Shown piece after piece: positions 11,066 to 23,500 of a stretch of 64,000 bases of DNA; the first letter of the stretch is position 1; every line of letters starts with the position of its first letter. The DNA is taken from positions 255,501 through 319,500 of the forward strand of contig NC_089039.1 in NCBI RefSeq assembly GCF_034140825.1, given 5' to 3'. The notes beneath the pieces are model-generated. The model was not told the DNA's origin. It worked only from the letters and a program-made list of their open reading frames with translations, and searched no databases. Both the position numbers and the translations under genes were made by a program. Origin of the DNA: Oryza sativa Japonica Group. Taxonomy: Eukaryota > Streptophyta > Magnoliopsida > Poales > Poaceae.

Positions 11066-11560
11066 ATGGCCATGGAAATGGAAATGCTGCTTGCTAAGAA
11101 TAAGATGCTCCTCCTCATGCTCTCCACTCTCCTCGTCGCCGCCGCCTCGAAGCAATGCCACCCCAGCGACAGGGCGGCAACCACCTCTCCCGGAGCATCA
11201 GCATCCCGGCGGAGTTCGCCGCCGTCAACTTGGCGCGCATCGACCTGTCAGCTCACCGGCGGCGCTGTTCGATCGGGCGAGGGAAGGCCGCGCAGGCCAT
11301 CGACGTGTCGCGCAACGCGTTGGAGTTGGAGTTGGAGCTGCCGGAGCAGGTGGTCACCGTGGACGTGAGCCACAACATGCATCATCTACGGCGACGAAGC
11401 TGAGCAGGCTGCAGGTGTTCAACGTCAGCCTCTGCGGCGAGGTGCCGACGGGCGTGGCGAGCTTCGACGGCGACGTACGTGTACAGCCTGCAGCACAACG
11501 AGTGCCTCTGTGGACCTCCGCTTGCGCCCTGCCATTCACCACCAATAATCGAGCTTGCTG
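11066..11560 (+). pseudogene. Truncated PGIP relic
   Basis: A decayed third PGIP copy. An ATG at 11066 opens a good signal peptide (MLLLMLSTLLVAAASKQC) and the start of the cysteine cap (CHPSDRA). The frame then jumps to LRR pieces from the second half of the protein: IPAEFAAVNLARIDLS, AIDVSRNALELELELPEQ, TVDVSHN, LQVFNVSLCGEVPTG and finally LQHNECLCGPPL. About half of the LRR region is missing and at least three frame changes separate the pieces. The upstream DNA lacks the 20-mer shared by the two intact genes. It is unlikely to give a working inhibitor, though the intact signal-peptide ORF could still be translated for 100 codons. Confidence 0.8.
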
Positions 11561-11660
11561 ATTGAGAATACGATCTATCTTTAATTGAACCACATGGGAT
11601 TACAAAATCTTTATAAAATATCACTGCCAAGTACTAGTGCTTTGATTGGGATTTTGGTCG

Positions 11661-11994
11661 TGTTTAGTTCCTCCTCCAAAATTTTCCAAAATTTTTACAT
11701 ATACGAACGCACATTTAAAGTATTAAATATAGAATAATAACAAAACAAATTGCAGATTCCACCTGTAAACTGCGAGACGAATTTATTAAGCCTAATTAAT
11801 CCGTCATTAGCAAATATTTAATGTAGCACCATATCGTCAAATCATGGCGTAATTACGCTCAAAAGATTCGTCTCGCAATTTACATGCAAACTGTGCAATT
11901 GGTTTTTTTTCGTTCACATTTAATGTTCTATGCATGTCTCCAAACATTTGATGTGATGGAATTTTTGGAAGTTTGAATGGAATTAAACACAGCC
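11661..11994. mobile_element. MITE, family with GTGTTTAGTTCC ends (copy 1 of 4)
   Basis: Terminal inverted repeats GTGTTTAGTTCC / GGAATTAAACAC enclose conserved internal blocks, including AAACTGCGAGACGAATTTAT and AAAAGATTCGTCTCGCAA. The same blocks recur at 19430, 34159 and 34497. It is a common rice family whose superfamily I cannot name with certainty. Confidence 0.75.
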
Positions 11995-12189
11995 TTTGTG
12001 TTATTTTTGGATGAGCTTTGATTGGTACTTTAGAGGGAAGTGGAGTGGATAAGAAATGTATACAACTGAACTGTGTTCAGCATACTCCATTTCTAGTTTG
12101 GTGGAGAACAAATATTTATACTACCTCTGTCCCAACAATTCATAGGTTATTGAATGATGCCTTATTTCACAAACTCCATCTCATATTTA

Positions 12190-12287
12190 CTCCCTCTGTC
12201 ACAAAATAACTCAACCTAGGATGGGATGTGACTCTATCTGGACAATCACATCTCATTCTAGGTTAAGTTGTTTTAGGACAGTGGGAG
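12190..12287. mobile_element. Stowaway-type MITE, near-perfect palindrome
   Basis: A 98-bp element flanked by TA on both sides. The arms CTCCCTCTGTCACAAAATAACT... and ...AGTTGTTTTAGGACAGTGGGAG are inverted. A degraded similar stretch lies directly upstream (about 12120-12189). Confidence 0.75.
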
Positions 12288-12668
12288 TACAACTTAACTA
12301 CAGGTGACTCCCAAAAGATAGCCCAAATTCGCCGGGATATATAATGATGATCTGGGTGGTTTATCTCTGCCTCAAAATGAAGGCACAACAAAATTGACCG
12401 CACCTTCCAAAAGTGCTCCTCGAGGAAATCAAGCAAGAGCGCTAACACAAATATTTAAACTACATCGAAATACTAATCCAAGAGTGCACCCAACCTCCAA
12501 CACAAACATTATCATCTGAAACATGATGGTTTCTTTTCTTTAGGCCTCAGATAACAAGTACAAAAATGCATACTCTGCCATCATATCCCAATTTTTCAGT
12601 CGTGCGAATGAAAAACAAACAAAACAGCATTTTAAGTCAGACTCCCAGATGCTCCAACTACATGGAAA

Positions 12669-14589
12669 TTACAGGATTTGGGCGGCGGTGTTCAACTTCT
12701 CGGCTATGCTAATCTGTGTCCTTGTGATGCTTGACAGGTACACCAGTGCAAGATTATCCTGCATCACCAAATGGTGCAATGATTATGTACAAGAAAATTG
12801 AAAATGATATTCATTTACTCGCATACCGACAAGCTAAAGCACTAACCTGAATCCTGTCATTGAAAAGCTTGTCAAAAGCAGCTGGTGACAATTTTGGCAT
12901 TGAAGCAACAGCATCAGAGATGAATCTCCCAATTTTATTGTCCGGTGCTACACGCCCCTCCTACATAGGGGTGGAAAAAGCCTTTTTAACACTGCACTAC
13001 ATAAGAAATAAGAGAATTTTGCCCCAAAAGGTTCTTACCACGACATCATCAACATATTTGTAGATCTCGTCAATAAGGACATACAGCTTTTCCATGGAGG
13101 ATTCCATTCCTTCCAGATCATTGGGGAGCTTCTCCACAATTGTAGATTTCAGGATGTCAACTGTCACAAAAGCAATAATAATGACCAACACGAAATAAAT
13201 GAATGTACAACCAAGACAAATGCAAAAAACACAGAATAGTTTTCCTCCAACAGGAAATAAATGTTCCACAATACTAATACCCTCCACTATTTGGATAACT
13301 AAAACAAAAGGAAATTATAAATATTCAAGCCATAAGGACTTCAAAGCTGCCAAAAGAAGACTTTTTTTTTTTGCTTCAGGTTTTGGAGGCCCCATATAGA
13401 TTTCTAGTGATAACATATAAACCTGTTAATTCAATGTTGTATACCTCTCATCCTAAGAACTTAAGATCTTACTGTATAACATATAAATTGTGTAGAGTAA
13501 ACTTTCAGGTTAATGGGGAAAAAATATGGGTCAGCAATGATGAATGTGAGACATACATCCAACTTTTCCTGCTTCAAGCATCCTCAGATCAAGGGGAATC
13601 TCTTGGAACTGCGCAGCAAGGTGCCTATCTCCAAGAGACAGGTTGGATGAGATATAGGCTTTGATTGAAGCATCGCCCCTTGTGAACCCAGTGTCAACAG
13701 TGAGATGAATGGGGCTCTGTACTTCTCTTGAGTAAAAATCATGGATAAGCGTACTTCCCCCAGAAACACCGAAGCCAGTCGAGAACCTGCATACAGATGT
13801 ACTGTATTACTGCTCATTCATTTTTTGAAATGTTTCTTTCCTACTCTGAAAGAAAACAAATTACAGTTATAACAGCAACTCTAAGTTTGCATTGTGGGTA
13901 CTGTTAATTGTCGCACAGCACTAGGTAAAAACAGGACAGAGAATCATGAGTAACAGGGAAATCATTGCGATTGTTCTAGCTGATATCAAACCTAACAGAA
14001 CCAGTGAGATTTAGATGTGCTGTGCTGTGTGTGTGTGTATTGAGCATGATTGGACAAGTTAATCCACTCAAACTAGTTAACTCTTAATGTTGTACTAACT
14101 ACTAGCAGGGACAGAAGCAATATCATAGTGGTACATCATCACCAATGAGGGGAGAATAGGAGAAGAGAAGAAAAGAAGAGGGTTTACCATCCAACAATGA
14201 CTTCCTTGGGGTTGACCTTGTGGTGCGACGCATACATGTTGTGGTGGTACTCGATGTCGAGAGCAACCTTAACATTAGAAAGGCAAGTTCAGGGAATCAA
14301 TGGAAGAAGAAGTAAAACCCTAGATCTGATGATGCCGGGCGGAAGGAGAAGAGAGATATTTATAGTTTACCTGGTCGGGGGACTCGTTGTGGGGGACGAC
14401 GTAGGAGTTGCGGACATGGACGGTGCCGTCGGGGAGGACGGAGCCGAGGAGGGTGCCGATGACGCGCTCCGCCTGGTCGGGGCGGCGCACGTAGCTGTCG
14501 CAGATGTTGAACACGACGACCGCCTCCACCCGGGCGGACGTCGACGAGGTAGAGGGGAAGAGGAGAACGGGGCCCTCCGCCGCAGCCAT
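12669..14589 (-). CDS. EIF3F: Eukaryotic translation initiation factor 3 subunit f (eIF3f)
   Basis: A core eIF3 subunit that helps 43S preinitiation complex assembly in the cytosol. Six exons on the minus strand: 14371-14589, 14188-14267, 13557-13786, 13039-13160, 12847-12960, 12669-12758. All introns are GT-AG and the sum is 855 nt, giving 284 residues, the normal plant length. The start is the ATG of MAAAEGPVLL; the frame upstream offers only TTG. An MPN (Mov34) domain covers about residues 20-150. Where an active JAMM protease would have HSHP, the sequence reads VGWFSTGFGVSGG, so this is a non-catalytic MPN domain, as expected for eIF3f. The C-terminal half (DILKSTIVEKLP..., TQISIAEKLNTAAQIL) is helical. 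A telo-box and a TATA box lie just upstream, which suits a translation gene. Confidence 0.95.
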
Positions 14590-14674
14590 CGCCAATGCTT
14601 CTTTCTTCTCTCTTCTTCCTCTTCTGCTTCGGCGGCGGCGGAAGGAAGGAGACGAGCAAAGCTTCTCTTTCCGA

Positions 14675-14683
14675 TTAGGGTTT
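14675..14683 (-). promoter_or_regulatory. Telo-box in the eIF3f 5' leader
   Basis: The minus strand reads AAACCCTAA about 86 bp upstream of the eIF3f ATG and about 40 bp downstream of the TATA tract. Telo-boxes at this place are known from plant translation-machinery genes. Confidence 0.55.
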
Positions 14684-14720
14684 TATTCGTTGGTTGGTTC
14701 GTGTCTTTAAGATTCGGGTT

Positions 14721-14728
14721 TTATATAT
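14721..14728 (-). promoter_or_regulatory. TATA box of eIF3f gene
   Basis: The minus strand reads CAATATATAAAA, about 130 bp upstream of the ATG. Confidence 0.5.
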
Positions 14729-14870
14729 TGCTCCCTGGAGAACGGCATAATTTCTGCCTCAATCCCTCCTTCTCTCTTTCCTTTTTTTTTACTGTATTGA
14801 ATTGGGTCCCAAGATTTTGTTTTTTTACATGGCAGCCCAGTTATTTTTACATGCCCCACCGTTTGCCCAA

Positions 14871-15055
14871 AACTTATTATAAGTCGTAACGGTTTATTAG
14901 CGATTAAAAAATAAAACTTTTATTCATATGTTCTTAGCTATTTAAAAGTAAATGCTGAAAAAACTATATTGAAAAATCTTAAAATAAAATTTAAAATTGA
15001 GTTTTAAAATTCAAATTTTAACTTTAATTTATTCTTTTTACATATGAGTAACCAA
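14871..15055. mobile_element. MITE of the AT-rich TTCTTAGCTATTTAAAAGTAAA family (copy 1 of 3)
   Basis: Shares ordered blocks (ATAAAA..TTATTCATATGTTCTTAG, AAAGTAAATGCTGAAAAA, TTCAAATTTT) with 18960-19150 and 27176-27393. The ends are weak. Confidence 0.55.
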
Positions 15056-15179
15056 TAGGGCTCCTACATGTTTGCACACTTTTTTTAAAAAAAAAAGATA
15101 ACGATGGCACTTCATTGATTAAGTAGCATCAATACAGAGGATCTCACGAATAAACTCCCGAGTGACAGTAGATAGCTAT

Positions 15180-15436
15180 TAGAGTAAGATAATAATAGTA
15201 TAGCTCACTTCCTACTATTAGTTCATCTTAAAGTCAATATATATAATAATTAGCTATAAGGTTGGCTACAATTTTCTTCTCCGCTCTCTATCTCTCACTT
15301 ATACATTTAATGTATTTGTCTTGGAGATTGTGTTAAGCTAGCTCTTGCATGAGAGCCAACACCCTTGTTTTTTTCTACCTCTCTCCTCCACATAAGCTTA
15401 TAGTACACTTATAGCTCATTATTATACTTGCTCTTA
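15180..15436. mobile_element. MITE of the GAGCAAGTATAATA family, copy 1
   Basis: The ends AGAGTAAGATAATAATAGTA and TATTATACTTGCTCTTA are inverted. The internal part has CTCTCTATCTCTC and CTCTCTCCTCCACATAAGC tracts typical of the family. Confidence 0.65.
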
Positions 15437-15491
15437 GGCTGAGACAGACGAACTAAAGTGCGTGCCACCAAGTACAAGCGATTAACATCCA

Positions 15492-15869
15492 TAAGAGCAA
15501 GTATAATAGTAGGCTATAAGCCGGCTAAATGCTGAGGTGGAGGAGAGAGAGGAGAAGCGGGCTGTAAACTTACAGCCGGTTTGGACACAAGAACCAATAA
15601 ACTCTGTGAGAGAGACAAGTGGACCATGTATTAATTGTAAATAGCTACTTCCTCCATTTCACAATGTAAGTTATTCTAACATTTTCCACATTTATATTGA
15701 TGTTAATGAATCTAAATAGATATATATGTCTAGATTCATTAACATCAATATGAATGTGGAAAATGCTATTGTGAAACGGATGGAGTAACTATTATATAGA
15801 CAGGCTGAAAGAAGACTACAAAGAACTTTATAGCCAACAGGTCGGCTGTATTATTAGTCTTACTCTAAA
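15492..15869. mobile_element. MITE of the GAGCAAGTATAATA family, copy 2, interrupted
   Basis: The left end AGAGCAAGTATAATAGTAGG and the right end TATTAGTCTTACTCT are inverted. The element is split by a Stowaway insertion at 15648-15785. Confidence 0.7.
15648..15785. mobile_element. Stowaway MITE nested in another MITE
   Basis: A 138-bp, almost perfect hairpin (CTTCCTCCATTTCACAATG ... TGTGAAACGGATGGAG) with TA at both borders (15646-15647, 15786-15787), inside the 15492-15869 element. Confidence 0.8.
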
Positions 15870-16385
15870 AGTACAAGCGACACTGATCTTCCTGATGTCA
15901 CTCACCAGACAGCCTACTCTTCAGATATCCCATTCTGGCCATTGAATCCTTCGGGTAACAGAGAGGCAATCCGAACCCAAAATAACATACAACCTACATG
16001 TTTGCTATTGACAAGGGAGAAACAAAACATGTACTAGTGAAGTATTCAATTCATATTATTCATCAGTTGCAAATGGTATTTACTAGTATCACGCATGTTA
16101 AATTCGCTGGTTGCTGTAACAGTGAATTACCGAACAAAAGAATAATTTGTCACTGAGAATTGTCATTTTGGCACGGTATGTCTGAAACCGTCCAAGGTTC
16201 TGCTATGATGTTTTATGTACAATTGTCCAAGGTTCGTCAGAAGTTGCCCAAGAATCAATCAATTCCATGAGGGCACGAATGAACTTGCTTATACATTACA
16301 TCAGAAAAGCAAAGAATTCCCCCTTGACAACCCAACATTTTATCAACACCTGTTGTTAGCACTAAGCAACTACAGAGCAACATCA

Positions 16386-18650
16386 TCAGTTCAACTTGTA
16401 GGCCCAACTGTGATTCTTGAGGTAGGCTTGGACTGCTTCCTTTATAGCCAGGTTAGGAACCAATTGATGCTCTTTCAGAGGCTCTCGTGTCACCGGGTCG
16501 AAATTGCCCACCTAAAACCCAAAAGGAAGATTGCAGTGACTGAGCACATTATTCTCATTTAATTTCAATTTAAATTATAGTTTGTGTTTAGATTGAATCC
16601 TACTATAGCTTAAATTAGATCATTGACACATAATCCACCCAATATATGAACTACAGCAGTTTCATATTTAAATATTGCAGCATTGTGCTGATTCAAATAT
16701 TCCACTAGTTCGATTTTTTTGGGCCTCCCTGCTGTGTTCCTTTCAAAAAAAAAAACTAGTTCGATTTTGACTTATTCTTTTTAATTATACAATCAAGTAT
16801 TTCATCTGTTGGAGACATTATTTGTAGATGTAGCCAGCTAATACATGGTCCTTCTAGTGAAATATTAGCAACAACATCTAAAGATATGCAGAGCCAAAAA
16901 CCTTCTGAAAAACAGATAGCAAATTAGCAAGGGAGGTGTACCTTGCAAAGATGTTCAAGGATTATGGACCTCTCATACGTTATACCACTGGGTGTGATCA
17001 CTGGATCTCTAAAAATCTCAAAGGTTATTTGGCAGCAAAGGTAGTCAGGCACCTAGATTTTCAGGTAGCAACAGCCTAAGATCACAGAGAAAAAAAATAT
17101 GCTAGCACAAAGATGTTGAACATGAGATAACATAGATAATAATATTACATCTGTTGGTGTATCGTCGATTGTAGCTTTGGTGAAGACTTCTGATAACAAT
17201 TTCAGTTGGTCTGTATACTCATTGGTTGAGCCATCTCCCACAAGTGTGCCACTAAGAAAGTGGTGCTCCTGCAAAGCATTTTCACATGCTTCCCTAATTG
17301 TCCATGTGACACAGTGGTGTTAGAAAGTTTAAAGCATCATAAATTTTAGATAATAAAGGGAGTGTCCAGGTTGTTATAGGAGTAAATTGGCCACCAATAC
17401 CCAAGATTCACACTACAGTTAATCTGCAACACAATTATGGAACATTATTATTGCAATTATTTTTCATGCATAACATACTTTAAACTTTGCATCTTCCAAA
17501 CTCTCTTAGTGGAGTGTATTTCCCAATCTTGGTATTTTGCCTTCGCAAGAACCTGCCAAATGTCCTCCGCCATTTTGTCCCCCAAATTCGAAGACTTAAG
17601 AAGATCCAAAGCCTGTTTTACATGATAACATAAGCATGGTATTAGCAATAGCATGGCAAGAGATCAACATCCCATTTCAACATGAATGTAGCAACAAAAT
17701 ATCAATATGTAGGTGCGTGAAGACACAACATTAGCATTCATTAGTAAATATCCCCTTCGATTCCAAATGTAAGTAGTATTAGTCTTCTCAAGCCTTTTGT
17801 AAATGCAAGTCACTTTAGGCTTTTTTTTTTCATCTTTTCTTCCATGATTGCCCCAGCCAAAAAAATTCTACCCCTTTCACAAATAAATGAGCCATCCTTT
17901 CCAATGTAGTAAAATGAAGGGAAACAAAGTCATTTAAGCTATTTCTCAATTCCAAAATTCTTTGTTTATGTTAAGATTTGTCCTAAACAATAACATGGTG
18001 AAGAGCTCAGGATATGATTCAGAAGAAGCTGAAGCAAACTTACAAGGGCCATAGAAGTATAATAACAAACCTTGTTGAATTCCTTGATAGCAAGAGCACA
18101 TTGTTCCTTCTCAAGCATGGCACATCCCAGCAAATAGTGACCCTGGACCAAAGTTGAAGACCTGTAACAATCACTTGATTTATGTATGAACAAGGGACAT
18201 TGAGATGATGTTACCTTGACCAGAGTGTCATCAAGGGCAAGAGCTCTCCTGCTATCCTCTTCGACCTTAGCCCATTCCCTGTATCACATTAAAAAAGAAT
18301 CAAGTTTTTTCCCCCAAGAAAGAGATAGTGAGGGAGGGGAAGAAACAAGGGAGAGAAATACTTGCGCTTGAAATGGCAGAGGCCCCGGTTGAGCCAGTAG
18401 ACGGCGACGTCGGGGCAAAGAGCGATAGCCTGGAGATCGTGGAGTTAATCATATCGGTTGCCAAAGATTGAAAAAAGGAAAGGGAAAGGGGGAGCTAGGG
18501 ATTGGGGAGGGGGAGGGGAAAGAGGGAGGTTGCCTCGGTGTAGCAGTCGATGGCGGCGCCGAGGCGGGCCTTGTTGAAGCAGGAGTTGCCCTCGATCCGC
18601 CGGAGCTCCGCTTGCCTCGCTACCGCCACGCCATCCGCCGCCGTCGCCAT
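16386..18650 (-). CDS. CHIP: CHIP-type E3 ubiquitin ligase (TPR + U-box)
   Basis: Co-chaperone ubiquitin ligase that binds Hsp70/Hsp90 through TPRs and ubiquitinates misfolded clients in the cytosol. Eight minus-strand exons: 18534-18650, 18362-18429, 18215-18278, 18071-18142, 17479-17612, 17149-17293, 16942-17052, 16386-16511. They total 837 nt, giving 278 residues, the same length as I recall for Arabidopsis CHIP. TPR repeats occupy about residues 10-115 ([40 protein letters not shown]). A charged helical linker follows, then a U-box from residue 201 ([35 protein letters not shown]). Intron 1 starts with GC instead of GT (GAG|GCAACC); no GT donor nearby keeps the frame, and the acceptor is normal. 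The remaining introns are GT-AG. TPR and U-box key residues look intact. Confidence 0.94.
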
Positions 18651-18959
18651 AGAAGCAGCTTCTTGGATTTGGTTGGTTTTCCTTCCCGTTTTGCTTCGGT
18701 TTGAACACTTCTTCCTCCTTTTTCTTTTCTTTAAGAAATTGATTGGAACTTGGAGTTGTATGTAATCTGAGAACGCGTCATCCCCAAGGACCAAAAAAAG
18801 GAGACGATCCATCCCAACAAGTAATCCTACCGTCCTATCTTGTTGAGTGCCACATATTGCTACATGATCACACATTATACGTTAGCCATGTCGCAATGTT
18901 TGGTTGCTTATTTTAATTTTGGAAGGCCACGAATTGGTGCTCCATGGGCTCACATATCA

Positions 18960-19150
18960 TACTAAACGACATATTTACAAATAAAAAATAATTTATGAAT
19001 AAAATATTTATATATGTGTTCTTATAGCAATTTAAAAACAAAGGCTGAAAAATAAACTTCGACGAAAAAACCTCAAAATCAGCTCTAAATTCAAGATTAC
19101 AATTTTAAATTTTGGCCGCTAAGCATATGCAAAAGGAAAAGGATGAGGTC
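18960..19150. mobile_element. AT-rich MITE (copy 2 of 3)
   Basis: Contains ACATATTTACAAATAAAAAA, TATATGTGTTCTTATAGCAA and GAAAAATAAACTTCGACGAA blocks in the same order as 27176-27393. Confidence 0.65.
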
Positions 19151-19429
19151 TTATTCTCTAGCCAAACATTGATATACTTGTGTGGACTATGTTATGTGTG
19201 TTATGTCACACTTCTGGCAAGCGAGTCATGTCAATCTTAAGCAACAACCAAACAACCCCTACCTAGCCAATGATACAACTGGGGGGGGGGGTTGGGAGCT
19301 CTAAAAAAAATAAGTCCTTAGGGTCTCTCTCTCCCAAACACCCCCTAACGGCCACATCCAAGCCTGGCGACAAAAAGCTCAGACTAGACTACCGCCTAAC
19401 CAATCTAGGAGTTGGTTCGGCCATTGAGG

Positions 19430-19770
19430 GCATGTGTAGTTCGCAAAAAGAAAATTTTTAGGTATTACATTGAATGTTTGATCGGATATCGGAAGAAGTT
19501 TTCGGACACGAATGAAAAAAACAAATTTCATAACTCAGCTGGAAACCGCAAGACGAATATTTTGAGCCTAATTAATCCGTCATTAGCATATGTGGGTTAC
19601 TGTAGCATTTATGGTTAATCAGGGACTAATCAGGCTCAAAAGATTCATCTTGTGATTTCCCCCCTAACTATGCAATTAGTTTTTTTAATCTATTTTTAAT
19701 GCTCCATACATGTGTCCAAAGATTCGATGTGATATTTTTGAAAAAAAATTTAGGGAACTAAACCAGGCTT
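19430..19770. mobile_element. MITE, family with GTGTTTAGTTCC ends (copy 2 of 4)
   Basis: Carries the family blocks CCTAATTAATCCGTCATTAG and AAAAGATTCATCTTGTGA and ends in GGAACTAAACCAGGC. The left end is degraded. Confidence 0.65.
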
Positions 19771-20578
19771 GATTACACTCCTTTGTTTGTTTTTTAAAAT
19801 ATATAATGCCTTTGATTTTTCACATATTTTAACCTAAGTATTATTGTTTTCTTTTTCTTCAATACACGACAATGTTAATATGTAACATATATTTAACCAT
19901 GTCTTATTTAAAAATATGTTATTATTATTTATTTTCTTGCATATCGTTTTGTTATAAAAAAACTTTGATTATGATTTACATTTTTCATATTTGTACAACA
20001 ATTTTTAATGAAACAAATAATTAAATATATATCTAAAAGGTAACACGGTCATGTATTTATGCTTTTCTAAAGTTTGTTTGTTACTAGATATTACTAGTCT
20101 AAGGAAAAGTTGTTCCTTTTTTAAATCAATAAATCAATGCCATGGAATTTTTGTTTAGACATTTTATTTTTGTGATTACTAAAAAAAGAAGGCAGCAAAC
20201 TTACATCAGGATATTTCGTATTATTAAAGAAAAAAGTGATAATAATACTACCATAAAGGAAATACAATAATCTCATCCGCATATTTGTGGTGCCATCTTA
20301 ACGAGTAGGGATAAATATGGATGAAACGTAAGCATAAAGATAGCAGAAAATAAAAGAAGCATCATCTTCTGGAGAAATATGCCATGCCAATACGTCGTTC
20401 AGACTTAATTCCAGTTTGCTACTACATTCATACCAGCCTTCCTGTGCTCATTATTCTTTTTCTAAGCACAAAAATGTTCAATCAGCCCCGAACAGGACAG
20501 GCTAACAATGGATAATAATATGTATGTAGTGGCTACATTTCTTCAGGATTCAGTTTCCACGACGATGGGAAATTTCAT

Positions 20579-23500
20579 TTAGTTACCATTGATCTGATGA
20601 AAAGCCTTGCTTCCAAGAACCAACTCCTTGAAGCGAACTATGCAGCCCATTGCACGCTCGAATTCGCTGCTCTCCAGAGCAAAGCTGAACCGACAGTGAT
20701 CCGGTATTCCTGTCCATGAGCTGCTGTTTATGCACAACCCGGTGGACCTGAGAATGGCTTCCTTGATGTTGCAGCCATCTAGCTTGCCATCAAAACCATC
20801 CACCTTGATTATTTTGCCGATGTAGGCAGTCGGTTTCGCCAGCATCGATATGCCACCATGACTGCCAGCAACATCCCAGCCACAGCCCTCAAGTGTCTGT
20901 TCATAGCAAAAAAAACAGAGAGATGAAGAAACCGCCATACGTAGCTGCAAAAATCTCAGAGTCTTTCAGTCAAAAAAAAAAAATCTCAGAGTCTAGTATG
21001 TCTAGTAAGTTGCAGCATTGTGCAAAGTATGCCTAGCAAATTCTAGCCAGATCATTTCAATGTCCCAAGATAGGTCTAGCTAGTTTTTGAATATAATATC
21101 ATGGAAACATAAAGTTACTAATTTCATATTTTAAGCCCTGCCGTTGATCTTACTTCCAAAGGGATCAGAATTGTGAATGAAAGCTTAATTGGAAGTATCA
21201 TTCAGAATGTTATGAGAAGGTAACCTTTATCAAGTGGTCAGCACGACTCTTTAGTGTGTCCTTCTGCTCCATAATGAGATTGGAGAAGTGTTCATCCTTC
21301 TGATTCTTGAGGCCCAGTAGTTTTTTGAAAGTGTACTTCAGCGTACTGTGGGGACGACTCAAGCTTGGGAAACTGTGAAATGTGTCAACCAAGGATGAGT
21401 CATTCAAAATCAGAAACCCAAAGTCATGCCCTGCAGCAGTCAGCTCAAAGGACAGTTCTCCGAGAAGAGCTACAGAGAACGAGGGTTTTGGACAATTCAC
21501 AGCAGAAAGACATCTTTCCAAATTCCATCGACTCCAGCCATCAGTTTGGAATTCCAGACCAGAGAAGGAGGTATCTATTACTACCCTAGCTCCATATTTA
21601 CCACAAACAGAAAGGAGCTCTTGAATATCACTGTCACTGTACAGGAAACCAGTAGGGTTAATTGTGGGGCCAGAAATATAAACCCATGGCCTAGATACTG
21701 TCTCAAGTGTGTCAGCTAGAACCCGTGGTTCAATCTTGAAGCCTGATTCTAACTTTGTCGGAATAGTCAGCGTATTTGCATTCACAAACTTTGCTGCTGA
21801 GACATAGTGACCATTAGCGCCCAAGGGGAAAAGTAAGGTGCCCTGGTCTTGGATGCAGCAAAGGGCAAGCTTGTTGAAGAGTGCAAGACAGGTGTTGCCA
21901 TATAATATTTCAGAACAACCATCTGCTGGGAAACCATAGCTATCTTTCACCAGCTGCTGAATGCTGGAACGGACATCAGTTTCAGACTCAGTAATGTTCT
22001 GCCTAACAAAACTTTCAAAAATGGAGGCATTCACTGCAGAAGGCACTGGCAAGAAGCTGCGATCTAAATCCATATGAATGACACTGGATTTTTTGGAGTC
22101 AGGAATGAAAAATTCAGCTTCTTTTAGGGTAGACATAGCTGAACTTGAAAATCCTATCATCTTCTGAGGTATCACTTCTGCAGGCAGTCTCTGAAAAAGA
22201 GCAAGAAAAAAAAATAAAGACCACAAACCAAAAAAGATACTTTAAGTTCACAAAAATAGTCCACTGGAAAATTATTAACTTCGCTTATAATTAGACATAA
22301 GATAAAATAAGTAAAAAACACATCAAACTCTTCTAAAAAATTTAGCTGTTTACTATAGTGTGTTTTATCCAACAAAGGAAGACCAATTCATAAATTAAGA
22401 AGTAGCTGGTTTCTGCCATTACATATCCAAGATCACCATAAGGATGCGTGAGATTAAGAATAAGAGACAAGTCATGTTTACTTCTTGTTGTGGATGCCGA
22501 TCAGCAATTTGAAATGCCAGTAGCTCATGGAAAAGACAACCATAATAGTGCTGGCTGATCTGAGACGTATGCCCTTCCAATAGCTCAATAGTTTGTGATA
22601 ATGCCCTATAAACAGCTGCATCTTCAGAAATGGCAAAAGCAACCTCCAGATCAGAATAAACCTGCAAGGATTTAATCCAAAATAAGATAAAGCAATTGAA
22701 AAGAAAACAATATAGTAGAGAAATTTAAGCTCACTCAATTAAAATTAGCTGCTGCAATAGTTACAGGCACCTGATTCTTTACTAAACCGCATAGTATAGC
22801 TGCATGGGAAGGTAGGGTCTTTCCAGCAAGGTATTTTAATACACCATTAGAGCTTGGCAAACTAGACAACTCCAGATGCTCTGAAATATCGATGAATAAC
22901 CGAGAACCAACATCCTTCGTTACACTTAATAAGTTCTCAAAAGCAGCACTTGTGATAGCCTCAAACTGAGCCATGCCAGTAACAACCACCTGAGGCTTCA
23001 GTTTCCTGATCAACTCAATCAACAAATCAGATTGGCGTGGTGCCTCAATTACAGTAACTGTATCTTTGGCTTTTCCCTGAAATTCAAAAGGAGGTAGCAG
23101 CATCAACATTATTGCATTCTATAATAGAATGAGTGTCTTATGAGTCTTGTCCATACTTTCTTCTCCACTTTTCCTTATGAAAAAGATATTTTTAAAACAA
23201 AAGAAAGTAAAACAAAGAAAAAGAAGATGACAGAGACTACTAAAGTAGAGCTCAGATGCGCCAAACAAATTCTGGTCAATGTGCACAAGACTCACTCACA
23301 GAAAAGAGAGAAATTAAGGTACCTCAATTGCTAAAGAAGTTAACCATTGCTTTGGCAAGTGTCTGGTCAGATGTTCATCAACGATCGCAAGCGCTGGTGA
23401 GAATAATCGAAGAGCATTTTCTATTGCCACAGCACGGGAAGGGAAAACAACAACATTCTGGAGGACGATAAAAAATATCAATTATTTTAATTTCTAATGA

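Larger units (their letters stand above)
18651..20578. other. Intergenic region between CHIP promoter and MMT 3' end
   Basis: CHIP promoter side, an AT-rich MITE (18960-19150), a ten-G run near 19271, a MITE (19430-19770), then very AT-rich DNA to about 20350. No gene seen. Confidence 0.6.

Noticed and set aside
14197-14889. 230-codon plus-strand ORF across the eIF3f first exons
   Set aside because: Antisense shadow of eIF3f exons and its leader; no protein resemblance, while the minus strand splices cleanly to eIF3f.
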